A stretch of DNA of 64,000 bases from DATFVA01 sp963832715 (GCA_963832715.1 CAWHVB010000005.1:682001-746000), one strand, 5' to 3'; positions 9,128-18,204 are shown, counted from the stretch's first letter. Notes: generated by a model not told the origin, from the letters alone. Made by a program: numbers and translations.

Positions 9128-9160
9128 ATTATTAATTAGTATAAATAAATTTATTGTATC

Positions 9161-9206
9161 AACCCTGCTCTCATCTGGAATGAGGGCCTAATGACCATAG
9201 GGAGGT
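9161..9206 (+). promoter_or_regulatory. rpsF leader hairpin and strong ribosome binding site
   Basis: GCTCTCAT (9167-9174) pairs with ATGAGGGC (9180-9187) across a 5-base loop, and a GGAGGT (9201-9206) follows before the rpsF start. Leaders of rpsF operons in other bacteria bind the S6:S18 complex for feedback control. Whether this hairpin plays that role is inference; I cannot match the known bulged CCG motif with confidence. Confidence 0.3.
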
Positions 9207-9216
9207 AGAAGTACGG

Positions 9217-9624
9217 ATGAAAACGAATGCGTATGAAAGTGCTGTTATTATCAATGCAGCCCTCGATGATGAACAAATAGAAAACATTATTTCCCGCATA
9301 AAAGATTTCATAACTAACAATGGTGGAGATATAAGGGATATAGAGAACTGGGGACGAAAAAGATTAGCCTATATGATCAATAAGAGTAAAATAGGCTATT
9401 ATGCTGTCTTCAGGTTTAATGCCCCTACCAATATTATTACAAAACTGGAAAGAAATTACACTCTGGATGAGCATATCTTAAGATATCTGACAATATCTTT
9501 GGATAAAGATGCTGTAGAATTTCTGGAGAAAAAAAGGAGCGATTCTCAGTCCGAAAATGAACCCGTACCTGAGAAAGGGGAGGATCAGGAGAACGTTGCC
9601 GCAGAAAAAGATGTTTCAAAATAG
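9217..9624 (+). CDS. rpsF: 30S ribosomal protein S6
   Basis: 135 residues. The core (about 95 residues: 'YESAVIINAALDDEQIENII', 'WGRKRLAYMINKSKIGYYAV', 'LDEHILRYLTI') is classic bS6, followed by a 35-residue acidic tail rich in Glu. It starts at ATG 9217 with a GGAGGT 10 bases upstream. It leads the rpsF-ssb-rpsR-rplI operon, whose order is conserved across bacteria. Confidence 0.96.
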   Translation: MKTNAYESAVIINAALDDEQIENIISRIKDFITNNGGDIRDIENWGRKRLAYMINKSKIGYYAVFRFNAPTNIITKLERNYTLDEHILRYLTISLDKDAVEFLEKKRSDSQSENEPVPEKGEDQENVAAEKDVSK

Positions 9625-9671
9625 CAGAATCACTAACTAACTAATGTATTGATTAAGTATGGAGGAAAACC

Positions 9672-10145
9672 ATGGCCGAACTGAAAATGCCTGAAATTAA
9701 CTATGTTATTGTTGCCGGAAATCTCACTAAAGATCCGATCTTTCGGCAGACAACTAACAGTACTCCTGTCGTAAATTTTTCTATCGCTTCAAATAGAAAA
9801 TATAAAGACAGCTCAAACCAGTGGCAGGAGGATGTATGTTATGTCGGCATTGTCGCATGGAATAAATTGGCTGAGAGCTGCCGGGATAGATTGAAAAAAG
9901 GATCCGCAGTTTTGGTAGACGGGGAACTTCAGAGCAGAACCTGGAAATCAGAAGACGGGCATAATAGAAGCATCGTTGAAATTAAAGCCAGAAGGATTCA
10001 GTTCCTTAATAAAAGAGGTAAGCTGAATGAACACGGTAATGGTCTCGATGAAGACGATATCCTTTCAGAAGAGGATGCTGTTGATTATACGGAAGACTCT
10101 TTCGATAAATTTTTATCAAATGAAGAATCAGATCTTATAAAGTAA
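9672..10145 (+). CDS. ssb: Single-stranded DNA-binding protein
   Basis: 157 residues with an OB fold over residues 8-115 ('NYVIVAGNLTKDPIFRQT', 'VVNFSIASNRKY', 'LVDGELQSRTW'). It binds single-stranded DNA in replication and repair. The position between rpsF and rpsR is the standard one for bacterial ssb. The odd point is the C-terminus: it is acidic ('SEEDAVDYTEDSFDKF') but ends in SDLIK, not in the D-D-I-P-F tip that most SSBs use to recruit partner proteins. The start at 9672 is supported by a GGAGG at 9661-9665. Confidence 0.92.
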   Translation: MAELKMPEINYVIVAGNLTKDPIFRQTTNSTPVVNFSIASNRKYKDSSNQWQEDVCYVGIVAWNKLAESCRDRLKKGSAVLVDGELQSRTWKSEDGHNRSIVEIKARRIQFLNKRGKLNEHGNGLDEDDILSEEDAVDYTEDSFDKFLSNEESDLIK

Positions 10146-10158
10146 AGATAGGTAGATA

Positions 10159-10389
10159 ATGAAAAAAGAAATTAGAACTAAAAAAGTCTGCAGGTTTACA
10201 CAGAATAAGGTTAAGTATATCGATTATAAAGATGTGAAGCTCCTCCAGAGATATACTACAGAGCAGGGAAAGATAATCCCTAAAAGGATAACCGGGACGA
10301 AATCAAAGTACCAGAGAGAATTGGCTATTGCAATAAAAAGAGCAAGACATATGGCATTACTGCCTTATGTAGCAGACACTGTAAAATAG
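10159..10389 (+). CDS. rpsR: 30S ribosomal protein S18
   Basis: 76 residues, normal for bS18. 'IDYKDVKLLQRYTTEQGKI' and the basic 'PKRITGTKSKYQRELAIAI' helix, followed by 'KRARHMALLPY', are diagnostic. It is third in the rpsF-ssb-rpsR-rplI operon, 13 bp after ssb. S18 pairs with S6 on the 30S platform. Confidence 0.97.
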   Translation: MKKEIRTKKVCRFTQNKVKYIDYKDVKLLQRYTTEQGKIIPKRITGTKSKYQRELAIAIKRARHMALLPYVADTVK

Positions 10390-10409
10390 AACCAGAAGCA
10401 GGAGAAGAA

Positions 10410-10853
10410 ATGAAAGTAATTCTTAGAGAGAATTTTGAATCGCTGGGGCAGATCGGTGATGTTGTCGATGTAAAAGACGGTTTCGCCAGAAATTACCTAC
10501 TTCCCAGAAAGATTGCTTATGCAGCTATCAAAGGAAATATCCGGTCGCTTGATGAAGAAAAGAAAAATCTTGCCAAGAAAAAGGAACAGGAAATCCGTTT
10601 AGCTGAAACATTAGGCGGCGAACTTGAAAAGGTTTCTGTAACTATTCCGGTTCAGGTAGGTGAAGAAGACAAAATATTCGGTTCGGTTACTTCCCAGATG
10701 ATTAGTGATGCTCTTAAAGAAAAAGGCTATGATATTGATAAGCGTAAGATCGAGATTGATGAGACTATAAAGTCACTCGGTATTTACAGTATTACCGTTA
10801 AATTACATGCTAATGTAAATGCCAAGATTAAAGTGTGGGTTGTAAGAGAGTAG
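10410..10853 (+). CDS. rplI: 50S ribosomal protein L9
   Basis: 147 residues. The N-terminal signature 'VILRENFESLGQIGDVVDVK' followed by 'GFARNYLLPRKIA' is diagnostic of bL9; then come the long connecting helix (Lys/Glu-rich, residues 45-78) and the C-terminal RNA-binding domain ('IFGSVTSQMI'). An AGGAG (10400-10404) precedes the ATG. It is the last gene of the rpsF operon, with a strong hairpin terminator 18 bp downstream. Confidence 0.97.
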   Translation: MKVILRENFESLGQIGDVVDVKDGFARNYLLPRKIAYAAIKGNIRSLDEEKKNLAKKKEQEIRLAETLGGELEKVSVTIPVQVGEEDKIFGSVTSQMISDALKEKGYDIDKRKIEIDETIKSLGIYSITVKLHANVNAKIKVWVVRE

Positions 10854-10870
10854 AACCAGGCTGATATTCA

Positions 10871-10904
10871 AAAAAAAAGGAAAGCAGGCGCTTTCCTTTT
10901 TTTT
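10871..10904. terminator. Bidirectional rho-independent terminator
   Basis: A 14-bp perfect stem (A-tract plus GGAAAG, loop CAGGCG, CTTTCC plus T-tract) lies between the convergent rplI and rpmB genes. The arm sequences give a U-tract on both strands, so it can end transcription in both directions. Confidence 0.9.
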
Positions 10905-10924
10905 ATTTAAATCCTGAGATGAGA

Positions 10925-11164
10925 TTAGTTAACTTTAATCTGTTTTTCCCGGATCATCTTTGCGATCCCGGATGTACCGTTTTTGGAGATACTTTTAATA
11001 GCTTTTGCACTTAATTTTAAGGTTACAAATCGGTTGAGTTCCTGCACCCATATCCTTTTCTTCTGAAGGTTAGGAAGGAATCTTCTTCTTGTTCTGTTAT
11101 GAGCATGGGATACGTTGTTTCCTGATAGAGGACCAATGCCTGTAACCTGACATCTTCTTGACAT
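10925..11164 (-). CDS. rpmB: 50S ribosomal protein L28
   Basis: 79 residues starting 'MSRRCQVTGIGPLSGNNVSH' and containing 'TRRRFLPNLQKKRIWV', diagnostic of bL28. A frame upstream is open for 21 more codons, but the start at 11164 is chosen because AGGAGA lies 8 bases before it and the family begins with this M-S/A-R-x-C sequence. It is a single gene convergent with rplI; rpmG is not next to it. Confidence 0.94.
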   Translation of the reverse strand: MSRRCQVTGIGPLSGNNVSHAHNRTRRRFLPNLQKKRIWVQELNRFVTLKLSAKAIKSISKNGTSGIAKMIREKQIKVN

Positions 11165-11295
11165 AATATCTCTCCTGAGAACTTTCTTAAGTATAAAATT
11201 AGAACAATAAATATACGAAAATATCATTTAAAAAATATAGCACTAATCAAAAAAAAATCGATCTGTTAATTCTGCTATATTCTGTCATGTTTAGG

Positions 11296-11324
11296 TTGAC
11301 AAAGATAAATTCCCTGTTATCTTT
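11296..11324 (+). promoter_or_regulatory. Promoter with internal 24-bp inverted repeat upstream of the YciO-like gene
   Basis: TTGACA (11296-11301) and TATCTT (11318-11323) are 16 bases apart. AAAGATAA (11301-11308) and TTATCTTT (11317-11324) form a perfect 8-bp inverted repeat with an 8-base spacer that fills the space between and overlaps both promoter boxes. This is the geometry of an operator for a dimeric repressor. The start codon follows about 98 bp later, giving a long leader. Confidence 0.5.
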
Positions 11325-11421
11325 GGAGATAAATCCAATATTAATCTTTGATGAAAGTGCCTTTTTGTTCAAAGCATACCTTAATAACCACTTAAAAATC
11401 TTTTGAGAAAAGGAGAACTTT

Positions 11422-12036
11422 ATGGAGTATTATGAATTGCACCCGGAAACGCCACAACTGCGGTATATAAACAAGGCGGTTTCAATTCTGAAAGATGGGG
11501 GAGTAATAATATATCCTACTGATACAGTATATGGAATAGGCTGTGATATTTTTAATAAAGAAGCCCTGGAAAGGATATTTGCAATTAAAAATGATGGAAA
11601 TTCTAAGCTTTTAAGTTTTGTCTGTTCGGACCTCAAGGATATAGCAAAATACGCCAGAGTTTCCGACTATGCTTACAGGACGATGAAACATCTGCTCCCG
11701 GGGCCTTATACGTTCATTCTTCCGGCAGCGAAACTTGTTCCTAAAAAACTATGGAGCAAAAGAAAAACTGTCGGTATACGGATCCCTAATAATAACATTA
11801 CCATGAAACTGGTTGAAGAAATGGGCAACCCAATAATCAGTACAAGTACCACCAACCGTAAAGGCGACGTAATTTTCGATCCTTTCGAGATCAAGAATAT
11901 ATTCAATTCGCAGGTCGATTTAATGTTGTCTATGGGTCCCCTGATGGGAGAACCTTCTACTGTGGTGGATCTGAGTGAGGAAGCACCTGAGGTGCTGAGA
12001 GAGGGCGCCGGCGATGTTAGTATGTTTGTCTATTAG
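11422..12036 (+). CDS. YciO/Sua5/YrdC-family L-threonylcarbamoyladenylate synthase-like protein
   Basis: 204 residues. 'GGVIIYPTDTVYGIGCDIFN' and 'LLPGPYTFILPA' are the core motifs of the YrdC/YciO fold that makes threonylcarbamoyl-AMP for the t6A37 tRNA modification. The 'NDGNSKLLSFVCSDL' segment, the 'VGIRIPNN' strand and the length of about 200 residues fit the YciO branch better than TsaC or full-length Sua5. Whether YciO-type proteins carry the main t6A activity in this organism is open. An AGGAG lies 7 bases before the ATG. A strong terminator follows. Confidence 0.85.
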   Translation: MEYYELHPETPQLRYINKAVSILKDGGVIIYPTDTVYGIGCDIFNKEALERIFAIKNDGNSKLLSFVCSDLKDIAKYARVSDYAYRTMKHLLPGPYTFILPAAKLVPKKLWSKRKTVGIRIPNNNITMKLVEEMGNPIISTSTTNRKGDVIFDPFEIKNIFNSQVDLMLSMGPLMGEPSTVVDLSEEAPEVLREGAGDVSMFVY

Positions 12037-12056
12037 AGTTATCCTGAATTAAATGC

Positions 12057-12087
12057 AAGGCTTGCCTTTCCGGCAAGCCTTTTTTTA
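12057..12087 (+). terminator. Rho-independent terminator after the YciO-like gene
   Basis: A 10-bp perfect stem AAGGCTTGCC / GGCAAGCCTT with a 5-base loop is followed by a run of T. It ends at the stop codon of the convergent short-chain dehydrogenase gene. Confidence 0.88.
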
Positions 12088-12858
12088 TTTACGAATAACC
12101 TGTGTTGAAGATGCCTGGGCAAGGGGAGTTAAAATCATCTCATTGATATTTACGTGTTGAGGCCTGGATGCACAATAAACTACTGCATCAGCGATATCTG
12201 CTGCGGTCAGGGGGTCCAGTCCCGCATAAACTTTATCTGCTTTTTCCCTGTTTCCTGAGAACCTTACGATACTGAATTCAGTTTCGACCATGCCGGGATC
12301 AACGGTACTTACCTTTATGCCGTGTTCAAGACAGTCCATCCTGATTCCCCTGGTCAATGCATTAACAGCGAACTTGGTTGCGCAGTAAACATTGCCGTTT
12401 GGATAAACTTCGTGACCTGCTGTTGACCCGATATTTATAACGTGACCTCTTTTTCTTTCAACCATACCCGGAAGTACATTCCTTGTTACATATAAAAGCC
12501 CTTTCAGATTGGTATCGATCATTTCCTCCCAGCTGGTCAGATTACCTTCATATATTTTATCAAATCCTCGTGCAAGTCCGGCATTATTTACCAGCACATC
12601 CACTTTATTCCATTCTTCATCCAGACTATCAAAAGCGCCTTTAACTTCATTAAAATCTCTCACATCGAGTTTGAGGATCTTCGTCTTTATCTTATATGTT
12701 TTTTCAAGCCGTTCAGCTTCTTCTTGAAGCCTTTCAAACCTCCGTGCCGCTAAGATCAGATTTGCTTTTTCGGAGGCAAAGGCTTCGGCGCAGGCTCTGC
12801 CGATTCCTGAACTTGCACCGGTAATGAATACTATTTTGTCTTTAAGTCTTTCCATCAT
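12085..12858 (-). CDS. Short-chain dehydrogenase/reductase, YdfG-like
   Basis: 256-257 residues with the classical SDR fold. It has the NAD(P) glycine motif 'TGASSGIGRACAEAF' near residue 14, 'NNAGLARG' near residue 90, and the catalytic Ser / YxxxK set ('INIGSTAG' and 'VYCATKFAV'). 'AARRFERL' after beta-2 with its Arg pair suggests NADP(H). Closest in character to the YdfG serine/3-hydroxy acid dehydrogenase group; the true substrate is unknown. Two adjacent ATGs open the frame. The second (12855) is 7 bases from AGGG, so it may be the true start. Confidence 0.88.
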   Translation of the reverse strand: MMERLKDKIVFITGASSGIGRACAEAFASEKANLILAARRFERLQEEAERLEKTYKIKTKILKLDVRDFNEVKGAFDSLDEEWNKVDVLVNNAGLARGFDKIYEGNLTSWEEMIDTNLKGLLYVTRNVLPGMVERKRGHVINIGSTAGHEVYPNGNVYCATKFAVNALTRGIRMDCLEHGIKVSTVDPGMVETEFSIVRFSGNREKADKVYAGLDPLTAADIADAVVYCASRPQHVNINEMILTPLAQASSTQVIRK

Positions 12859-13248
12859 TCATCCCTGAAATTAATTTTCAAAAAAATAAATTTAGCGAAA
12901 TAGTAAAGCCTCTACAAGACTATCTGATAATTGAGATGATTGATTTCCATAATAGCCGGTCCTTTCCAAATTGGGTTGAGTAAGAATGGTCCGGGATTTA
13001 GAAAGTATTTAAGACGTATTCAGGACGCATTCAGGACGTATTCAGGACGTATTCAGATAGTAGTTTCATGGGGAGAGATCAGTTCAAATGGCGCACGAAT
13101 TATCAGGATTACGAAACTGCAGATTGCGGATGACGCTTTTTAAGCACCATCACAGACAGGCTTGATTTGTTTTTATATTGGTTTTATCAGGAAGAGAGGG
13201 GCTACAAGTTATAAAATTGCAGGGTTGTATGGTTACACGGTATCGGTT
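12859..13248. other. 390-bp intergenic region with an 11-bp repeat array
   Basis: The region separates two minus-strand genes (the radical SAM gene and the dehydrogenase). It holds the repeat array at 13010-13053 listed separately. I see no convincing gene; the one 67-codon open frame across the repeats is composed of the repeat itself. Confidence 0.6.
13010..13053 (+). repeat. 11-bp tandem repeat array (unit CAGGACGTATT)
   Basis: Four consecutive 11-base units: one diverged copy (TAAGACGTATT), one with a single change (GACGCATT) and two identical CAGGACGTATT copies, then a partial fifth (CAG). The GACGTAT core recurs every 11 bases. Because 11 is not a multiple of three this is not protein-coding. 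A second array with the same period and core is at 44832-44897. Confidence 0.85.
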
Positions 13249-14271
13249 TCAGAAGCGGCCGGGAATATGCGTACCGCATTTAGGGCAAGCAGTTCCTTTA
13301 ATATTGTTCTTTATGACATCATGCCAATCTCGCTTTAGGAGAGGGTAGCGGCAGGAGGGGCAGAAGGTTGTCTGACCTTCGGGGTCGTGAACGTTCCCGG
13401 TATAAACAAATTTTATTCCTGTTCTCATTGCTATATTTCTTGCAGTCGTTAACGTAGAAGCCGGGGTCTTATCTTTGTCTCTTAATTTGAAATCAGGATG
13501 GAATGCTGTAAAGTGGAGGGGAACTGAATCACCGAGATTATTTAGTATCCAGTCACATTCATTCTGAATTTCTTCTTCGGAATCATTTTCACCGGGAATC
13601 AGAAGTGTGGTTATCTCAAACCAGATATCTGTTTCATTCTTCAGCCAGACGAGGGTGTCCAATACATCCTTCAGACTGGAGAAAGTCAGTTTGTTATAAA
13701 ACCTTTCAGTGAACCCCTTGAGATCAACATTCGCAGCATCTATATATTTATATACGTCCTTCCTTGCTTCTTTATCAATATAGCCGGCAGTTACCATTAC
13801 GGAATTTATGCCTTCTTCACGGCCTATTCTTGAAATGTCTATAACATACTCTCCAAAAATGGTGGGGTCGTTATAGGTGTAGGCTATTGAGGGTACTTTA
13901 TACTGTTTGGCAAGTTTGATTACTTCTTCAGGAGATGCTGTGAGAGCATTCAGATCATCCAGCCGGGCTTTACTCATCGACCAGTTCTGGCAGAACTTAC
14001 AGCCGAGATTGCAGCCGGCAGTACCGAAGCTCAAAACGCCGGTGCCGGGATAAAAATGATTTAAAGGTTTCTTTTCTATAGGATCAATAGCAAAGCCTGT
14101 AGGTCTGCCGTATCCTGTAGTGTAGAGTGAGCCGTTAATATTTTGTCTTATATAGCAAAATCCTGCCTGGCCATCGCCTATTTTACAGTAGCGGGGACAA
14201 AGTGTGCATAAGAGTTTATTCCTGTCTGCCGGTTCCCACCATTTTGCTATTTTCATTTCCATAGTTTTCAT
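13249..14271 (-). CDS. amrS: AmmeMemoRadiSam-type radical SAM enzyme
   Basis: 340 residues. The radical SAM cluster motif is C87-x3-C91-x2-C94 within 'GCNLGCKFCQNWS', and the N-terminus carries two more conserved Cys pairs ('LCTLCPRYC'). 'EKKPLNHFYPGTGVLSFGTAGCN'-type context and the C-terminal zinc-like pairs (FCPSCR, ACPKCG) match the AmrS group of pyruvate formate-lyase-activating-enzyme relatives. AmrS usually occurs with AMMECR1 and MEMO proteins in a system of unknown chemistry; neither partner is in this window. Later in-frame starts at residues 4 and 6 are possible, as no clear ribosome binding site marks the first. Confidence 0.83.
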   Translation of the reverse strand: MKTMEMKIAKWWEPADRNKLLCTLCPRYCKIGDGQAGFCYIRQNINGSLYTTGYGRPTGFAIDPIEKKPLNHFYPGTGVLSFGTAGCNLGCKFCQNWSMSKARLDDLNALTASPEEVIKLAKQYKVPSIAYTYNDPTIFGEYVIDISRIGREEGINSVMVTAGYIDKEARKDVYKYIDAANVDLKGFTERFYNKLTFSSLKDVLDTLVWLKNETDIWFEITTLLIPGENDSEEEIQNECDWILNNLGDSVPLHFTAFHPDFKLRDKDKTPASTLTTARNIAMRTGIKFVYTGNVHDPEGQTTFCPSCRYPLLKRDWHDVIKNNIKGTACPKCGTHIPGRF

Positions 14272-14309
14272 AATATATAATCATTAATTCGGTCTAATTC
14301 TTCAAGCCA

Positions 14310-15747
14310 TTAAATGATCTCGAACCTTAACCAGTTTGCCCGGCTTTTCTCGGAATACGGGGCTCCTGCAGCAAATATAACAACATCACCTTCTTTAACG
14401 TAGCCTTCTTCTATAATCATTTTCTTCGCCTTATCGATAGCGATATGTTCCTTGTCAATTTCATCCATGTGAACAGGAATAATACCCCATCTTAAGCAGA
14501 GTTTATTCATTGTTTCAAAGCTGTTGGAGAAGGCTATTATTTTTGCCTCAGGTCTGAACTTTGAAAGATTTCCTGCCGTTCTTCCCTTATAAGTAAAAGC
14601 TGCAATTGCTGAAGCATTTATCTGCCTGCTTATTGAAACAACTGCTTTTCCCACAGAATCGAACAGGTTTTCTTCAACCTTTTCGGGTATTTTGAATTCT
14701 ACTATATGACTGAAGAAATGTTTCTCGGCATTGCGGATAATATCATTCATGATATTAACGGTACGAATAGGGAATTTGCCGATTGAAGTTTCACCACTCA
14801 GCATTACCACATCTGTACCGTCCCAGACTGCATTGGCAACGTCGGATGCTTCAGCGCGGGTCGGTACCGGGATTATGTATCATCGAATCAAGCATCTGCG
14901 TGGCTGTAATTACAAGCTTGCCTACGGCGTTGCATTTCCTGATAATCTCTTTCTGTATTACGGGTACTTCAGAAGCTGGCAGTTCGACTCCAAGGTCGCC
15001 TCTTGCTACCATTATCCCGTCTGCTGCATCCAGGATTTCGTCAAACCTTTCAACCCCTTCACGCTTCTCAATTTTTGCAATAACAGGGATATCTGAATTT
15101 CTGTCTTTCAGCCATGCTTTCAGAATCGTGATATCTTCGGGCCGTCTTACAAAAGACAAAGCTATATAGTCAATCCTGTGCTGAAGAATGAATTCAAGGT
15201 CCCTGAAATCCTTCTCTGTGATGCTCGCTGTGGAAAGTTTCATTCCCGGAAGATTCATCCCTTTTTTAGGATGCAGTGTTCCGCCGTTTTCAATTTTACA
15301 GATTACGGAATTTTCCGTCTTACCGCTTATCCTCAGACGGATGAGTCCATCATCTATCAGGATAGGATCACCTACAGCGGCATCACTTACAAGAGCTGAG
15401 TAGGAAGTAGATATACGCTTTTCATCACCTATAACATCTTCAATAGTAATTTCAATATCTTTCCCGGTTTCAAGTTCTATTTCGGGCTGGACGAGTTTTC
15501 CTATCCTGATTTTGGGTCCTTGAAGATCCACAAGTACTGCGAGCGGAGTTTTTTCTTCTGTGCATGCTTCGTGGATATTCTTAAGGACGTTTTCAAAGAA
15601 TTCGTACGAACCGTGAGAGAAATTCAGCCTTACGCCGTCTGCACCTGCAAGGACCAGCTTTCTGATCATGTCAGCAGATTCGGTTGCCGGTCCGAGAGTA
15701 CATAGTATTTTTGTTTTCGCAAAAATATCGTTGAGGTTAGCTTTCAT
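14310..15747 (-). pseudogene. pyk: Pyruvate kinase, interrupted by a single-base frameshift
   Basis: Two frames together encode about 478 residues of pyruvate kinase, the glycolytic enzyme making ATP and pyruvate from phosphoenolpyruvate. The first frame holds the A/B domains ('KTKILCTLGPATES', 'GVRLNFSHGSYE', the 'IAKIEKREGVERFDEI' active-site motif, 'MVARGDLGVE', 'ATQMLDSMIHNP'). The second continues with 'TDVVMLSGETSIGKFP' and the allosteric C domain. The break is just after 'DSMIHNP': removing one base from the CC at 14867-14868 (plus strand) restores the expected 'VPTRAEASDVANAVWDGT' linkage. The ATG overlaps the stop of the Lon-like gene by 4 bp (ATGA), suggesting translational coupling. 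Real mutation or sequencing error cannot be told apart here. Confidence 0.9.
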
Positions 15748-18204
15748 CTCTTTTTCTTTTTGGTGACTGTTTTAGTCTCTCCGTTAGGACGGATAGCCTT
15801 GGACCTTGCATAAAGGTATTTGATTTTTTTCTCTACCAGGTCAAAGACTGTCCCTGCCGGGTAACCCTTTGCTGTTTTCTTACCTGCCCGCACTCCTGTA
15901 AGGAGTTCAATCCCTTCCTCAACCTTTGAAATAGGATAGATATGGAACTCACCTTTTGTTACAGCTTCCACAACTTCTTCCTTCAGCATAAGTTCTTTTA
16001 CATTCTGTACCGGGATAACGACACCCTGTCTTTTAGTTAATCCCCTGCCTTTACACAAGTCGAAGAAGCCTTCAATCTTTTCATTAACGCCTCCAATAGG
16101 CTGAACGTCGCCTTTCTGGTTCAGTGATCCGGTGACAGCCAGGTACTGTTTTAAAGGAAGATCTGCAAGCGTCGATAATAGCGCAAATATCTCAGCACAC
16201 GAAGCACTATCACCGTCAACGGTTCCGTACGATTGTTCAAACACGAGGTTTGCATTGAATGAAAGGGGCATTTCCTGTCCGAAAGTTTCCCTGAAATACC
16301 CGGATATAATAAGCACGCCTTTATTGTAATGCCGTCCGCTCATACCGGCTTCACGCTCGACGTTGATTATGCTCCCGCTTCCGAGAGAGACGGTAGCAGT
16401 TATCCTTGTAGGTCTGCCGAAAGCATAATAGTCCGTAGTGTATACAGCCAGCCCGTTAATCTGGCCAACTCTATCGCCTTCAGTGTCTAACAATATCATA
16501 TTATCATGCAGCATATCGTCAACCTTGGATTCGAGAAGACCGTGTCTATCCTTTGCGAGATCAAAGGCTTTCTTTACATGAGCCTTGCTTATAATATCGA
16601 AACCATCATCAAGTGCCCAGAAGTTTGCCTCTCTTGCGATGTCTGCAATTTTTGAGAACCTTGTGGTCAGCTTATTTTTTTGACCTGCAAAGCGGGCGCT
16701 TATCTCAATAAGTTTTGCGATCGCCGATTTGTCGAATTCGCACAGACCCTCTTCTTTTACCAATTTTTTTATTACCTGGGCATACTCAACAATTACTTTA
16801 TCCGATCTTTTTATTTCATAATCAAAGTCTGCTTTTATTTTGAACATTTTCTTAAAATCGTATTCACGTTCGGCAAGCAGCGAATATATCCAGTCACTTC
16901 CCAGAAGGATTATTTTAGTATCAATATCAATAGATTCAGGTTTGAGAATTGAGGAAGTAAATTGAAACACTCCGGGAGTTTCCTGGATTTCCAGTTTATT
17001 ATATGTCAGCACTCTTTTGAGCGTGCGCCATACACCGGGTTCTTCAAACAGATGCTGCACATTCAGAACAAGATAGCCGCCGTTTGCCTTGAGAATAGAA
17101 CCCGCTTTTATCTTGGTGAAATCGCTGTACCATCCGCCTCTTCCATCGCTCACTTTTTCAATAGTTCCGAAAAGATTTATAAAATTCGGTGAAGTTTCTA
17201 TTATGACGGGACAGTCAGTTGTTTCACTATTATCCAGAATTATGTTGACATCATATTCTTTTAAAATAATCGATCTCAAATCCTTCAGGAGTTACCGGGC
17301 CCTGCGGTTTTACACCCTTAAACACCTGAACATTCTCCATAATATTGTTTTCAACCTGGTCAATAAAATCAATCACCTTCGCATCGTCGTACCTGTCCCT
17401 GATATTATCGATAACACTCTTCACGACTATTTCAACTGCGGCTTTTTCAATATCAAACATCTTCTTTTCAAAATTCTGACTTATCTTCAAGCCTTCTTTG
17501 AAAATTACTTTAAGATCCTGCTGGAGTTCGTTGTACTTATTTACTAATTCTTTTGCTTCATCTTTGGTAAGTTTTCCTTCTTTTATCTGTTCATCCAGCT
17601 GATAAACCGGCACAGGTTTTTCATCGATTAGAGGATATACGTCGGGTCTGGCGCCGTCTCCTACTTTTACCTGCACAAGAGTAAAGTTGTCCTCCTTAAG
17701 TTTCTTATCAAAATCAGTCATCAGATTCTGCTCTTTTTCATTATACTCCTGCACAAGCTTCTTTTTTCTTTCAGTAAAAAGATCACTATCCAGGGTTTGG
17801 GGGATCCTGTTTTTCAGAATCTGGATTGCGCTATTTAGATCCTGCCTGAATTGCCTGGCTTTCCCTACCGGGAAGGTTAGAAGAAGCGGCATATCAGGGT
17901 CTTTAAAATTATTAACGTATGCATAGTCGCACAGGGGTGGGCAGTTTGAACTTATTTTTTCGAGCATTTTTTTAACGGTTGTTGCCTTCCCGGAACCTGA
18001 CAATCCCGCAATAAATATATTATATCCGGGACTCCGAAGGTCTACCCCCAATCTTATTGCTTTTAACGCTCTTTCCTGGCCGATTATACCTTCCATCGGT
18101 TCAAGATCAATGGTTGATTCAAATTCAAAAATATCAGGGTTACAAATCCATCGCAGATCTTCCGGTTTTAATTCTTCGTGTTTTGTTGGTTTAGGATGTG
18201 CCAT
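15744..18204 (-). pseudogene. Lon-related AAA+ protease (LonB-like), interrupted by a single-base frameshift
   Basis: About 820 codons in two frames. The N-terminal frame starts at 18204 and carries a P-loop ('AGLSGSGKATT', residues 66-76) followed by a long coiled insert. The C-terminal frame holds the remaining ATPase part and an S16 Lon protease domain: the serine lies in 'GTVDGDSASCAEI' and the lysine in 'GGVNEKIEGFF'. This is the 'lon-related putative ATP-dependent protease' family, cytoplasmic and distinct from classical Lon. The frames overlap at 17251-17279. Removing one A from the A4 run (plus-strand T4 at 17259-17262) joins 'FEIDYFK' to 'EYDVNIILDN', as expected. It is followed directly by pyk in a two-gene operon. 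Confidence 0.88.

Noticed and set aside
13010..13057. 11-bp array considered as a CRISPR or coding repeat
   Set aside because: No spacers between units and a period of 11 bases, which excludes both.
17251..17279. Programmed +1 frameshift in the Lon-like gene
   Set aside because: Possible in principle, but three other genes in the window show comparable single-base breaks, so mutation or error is the simpler reading.
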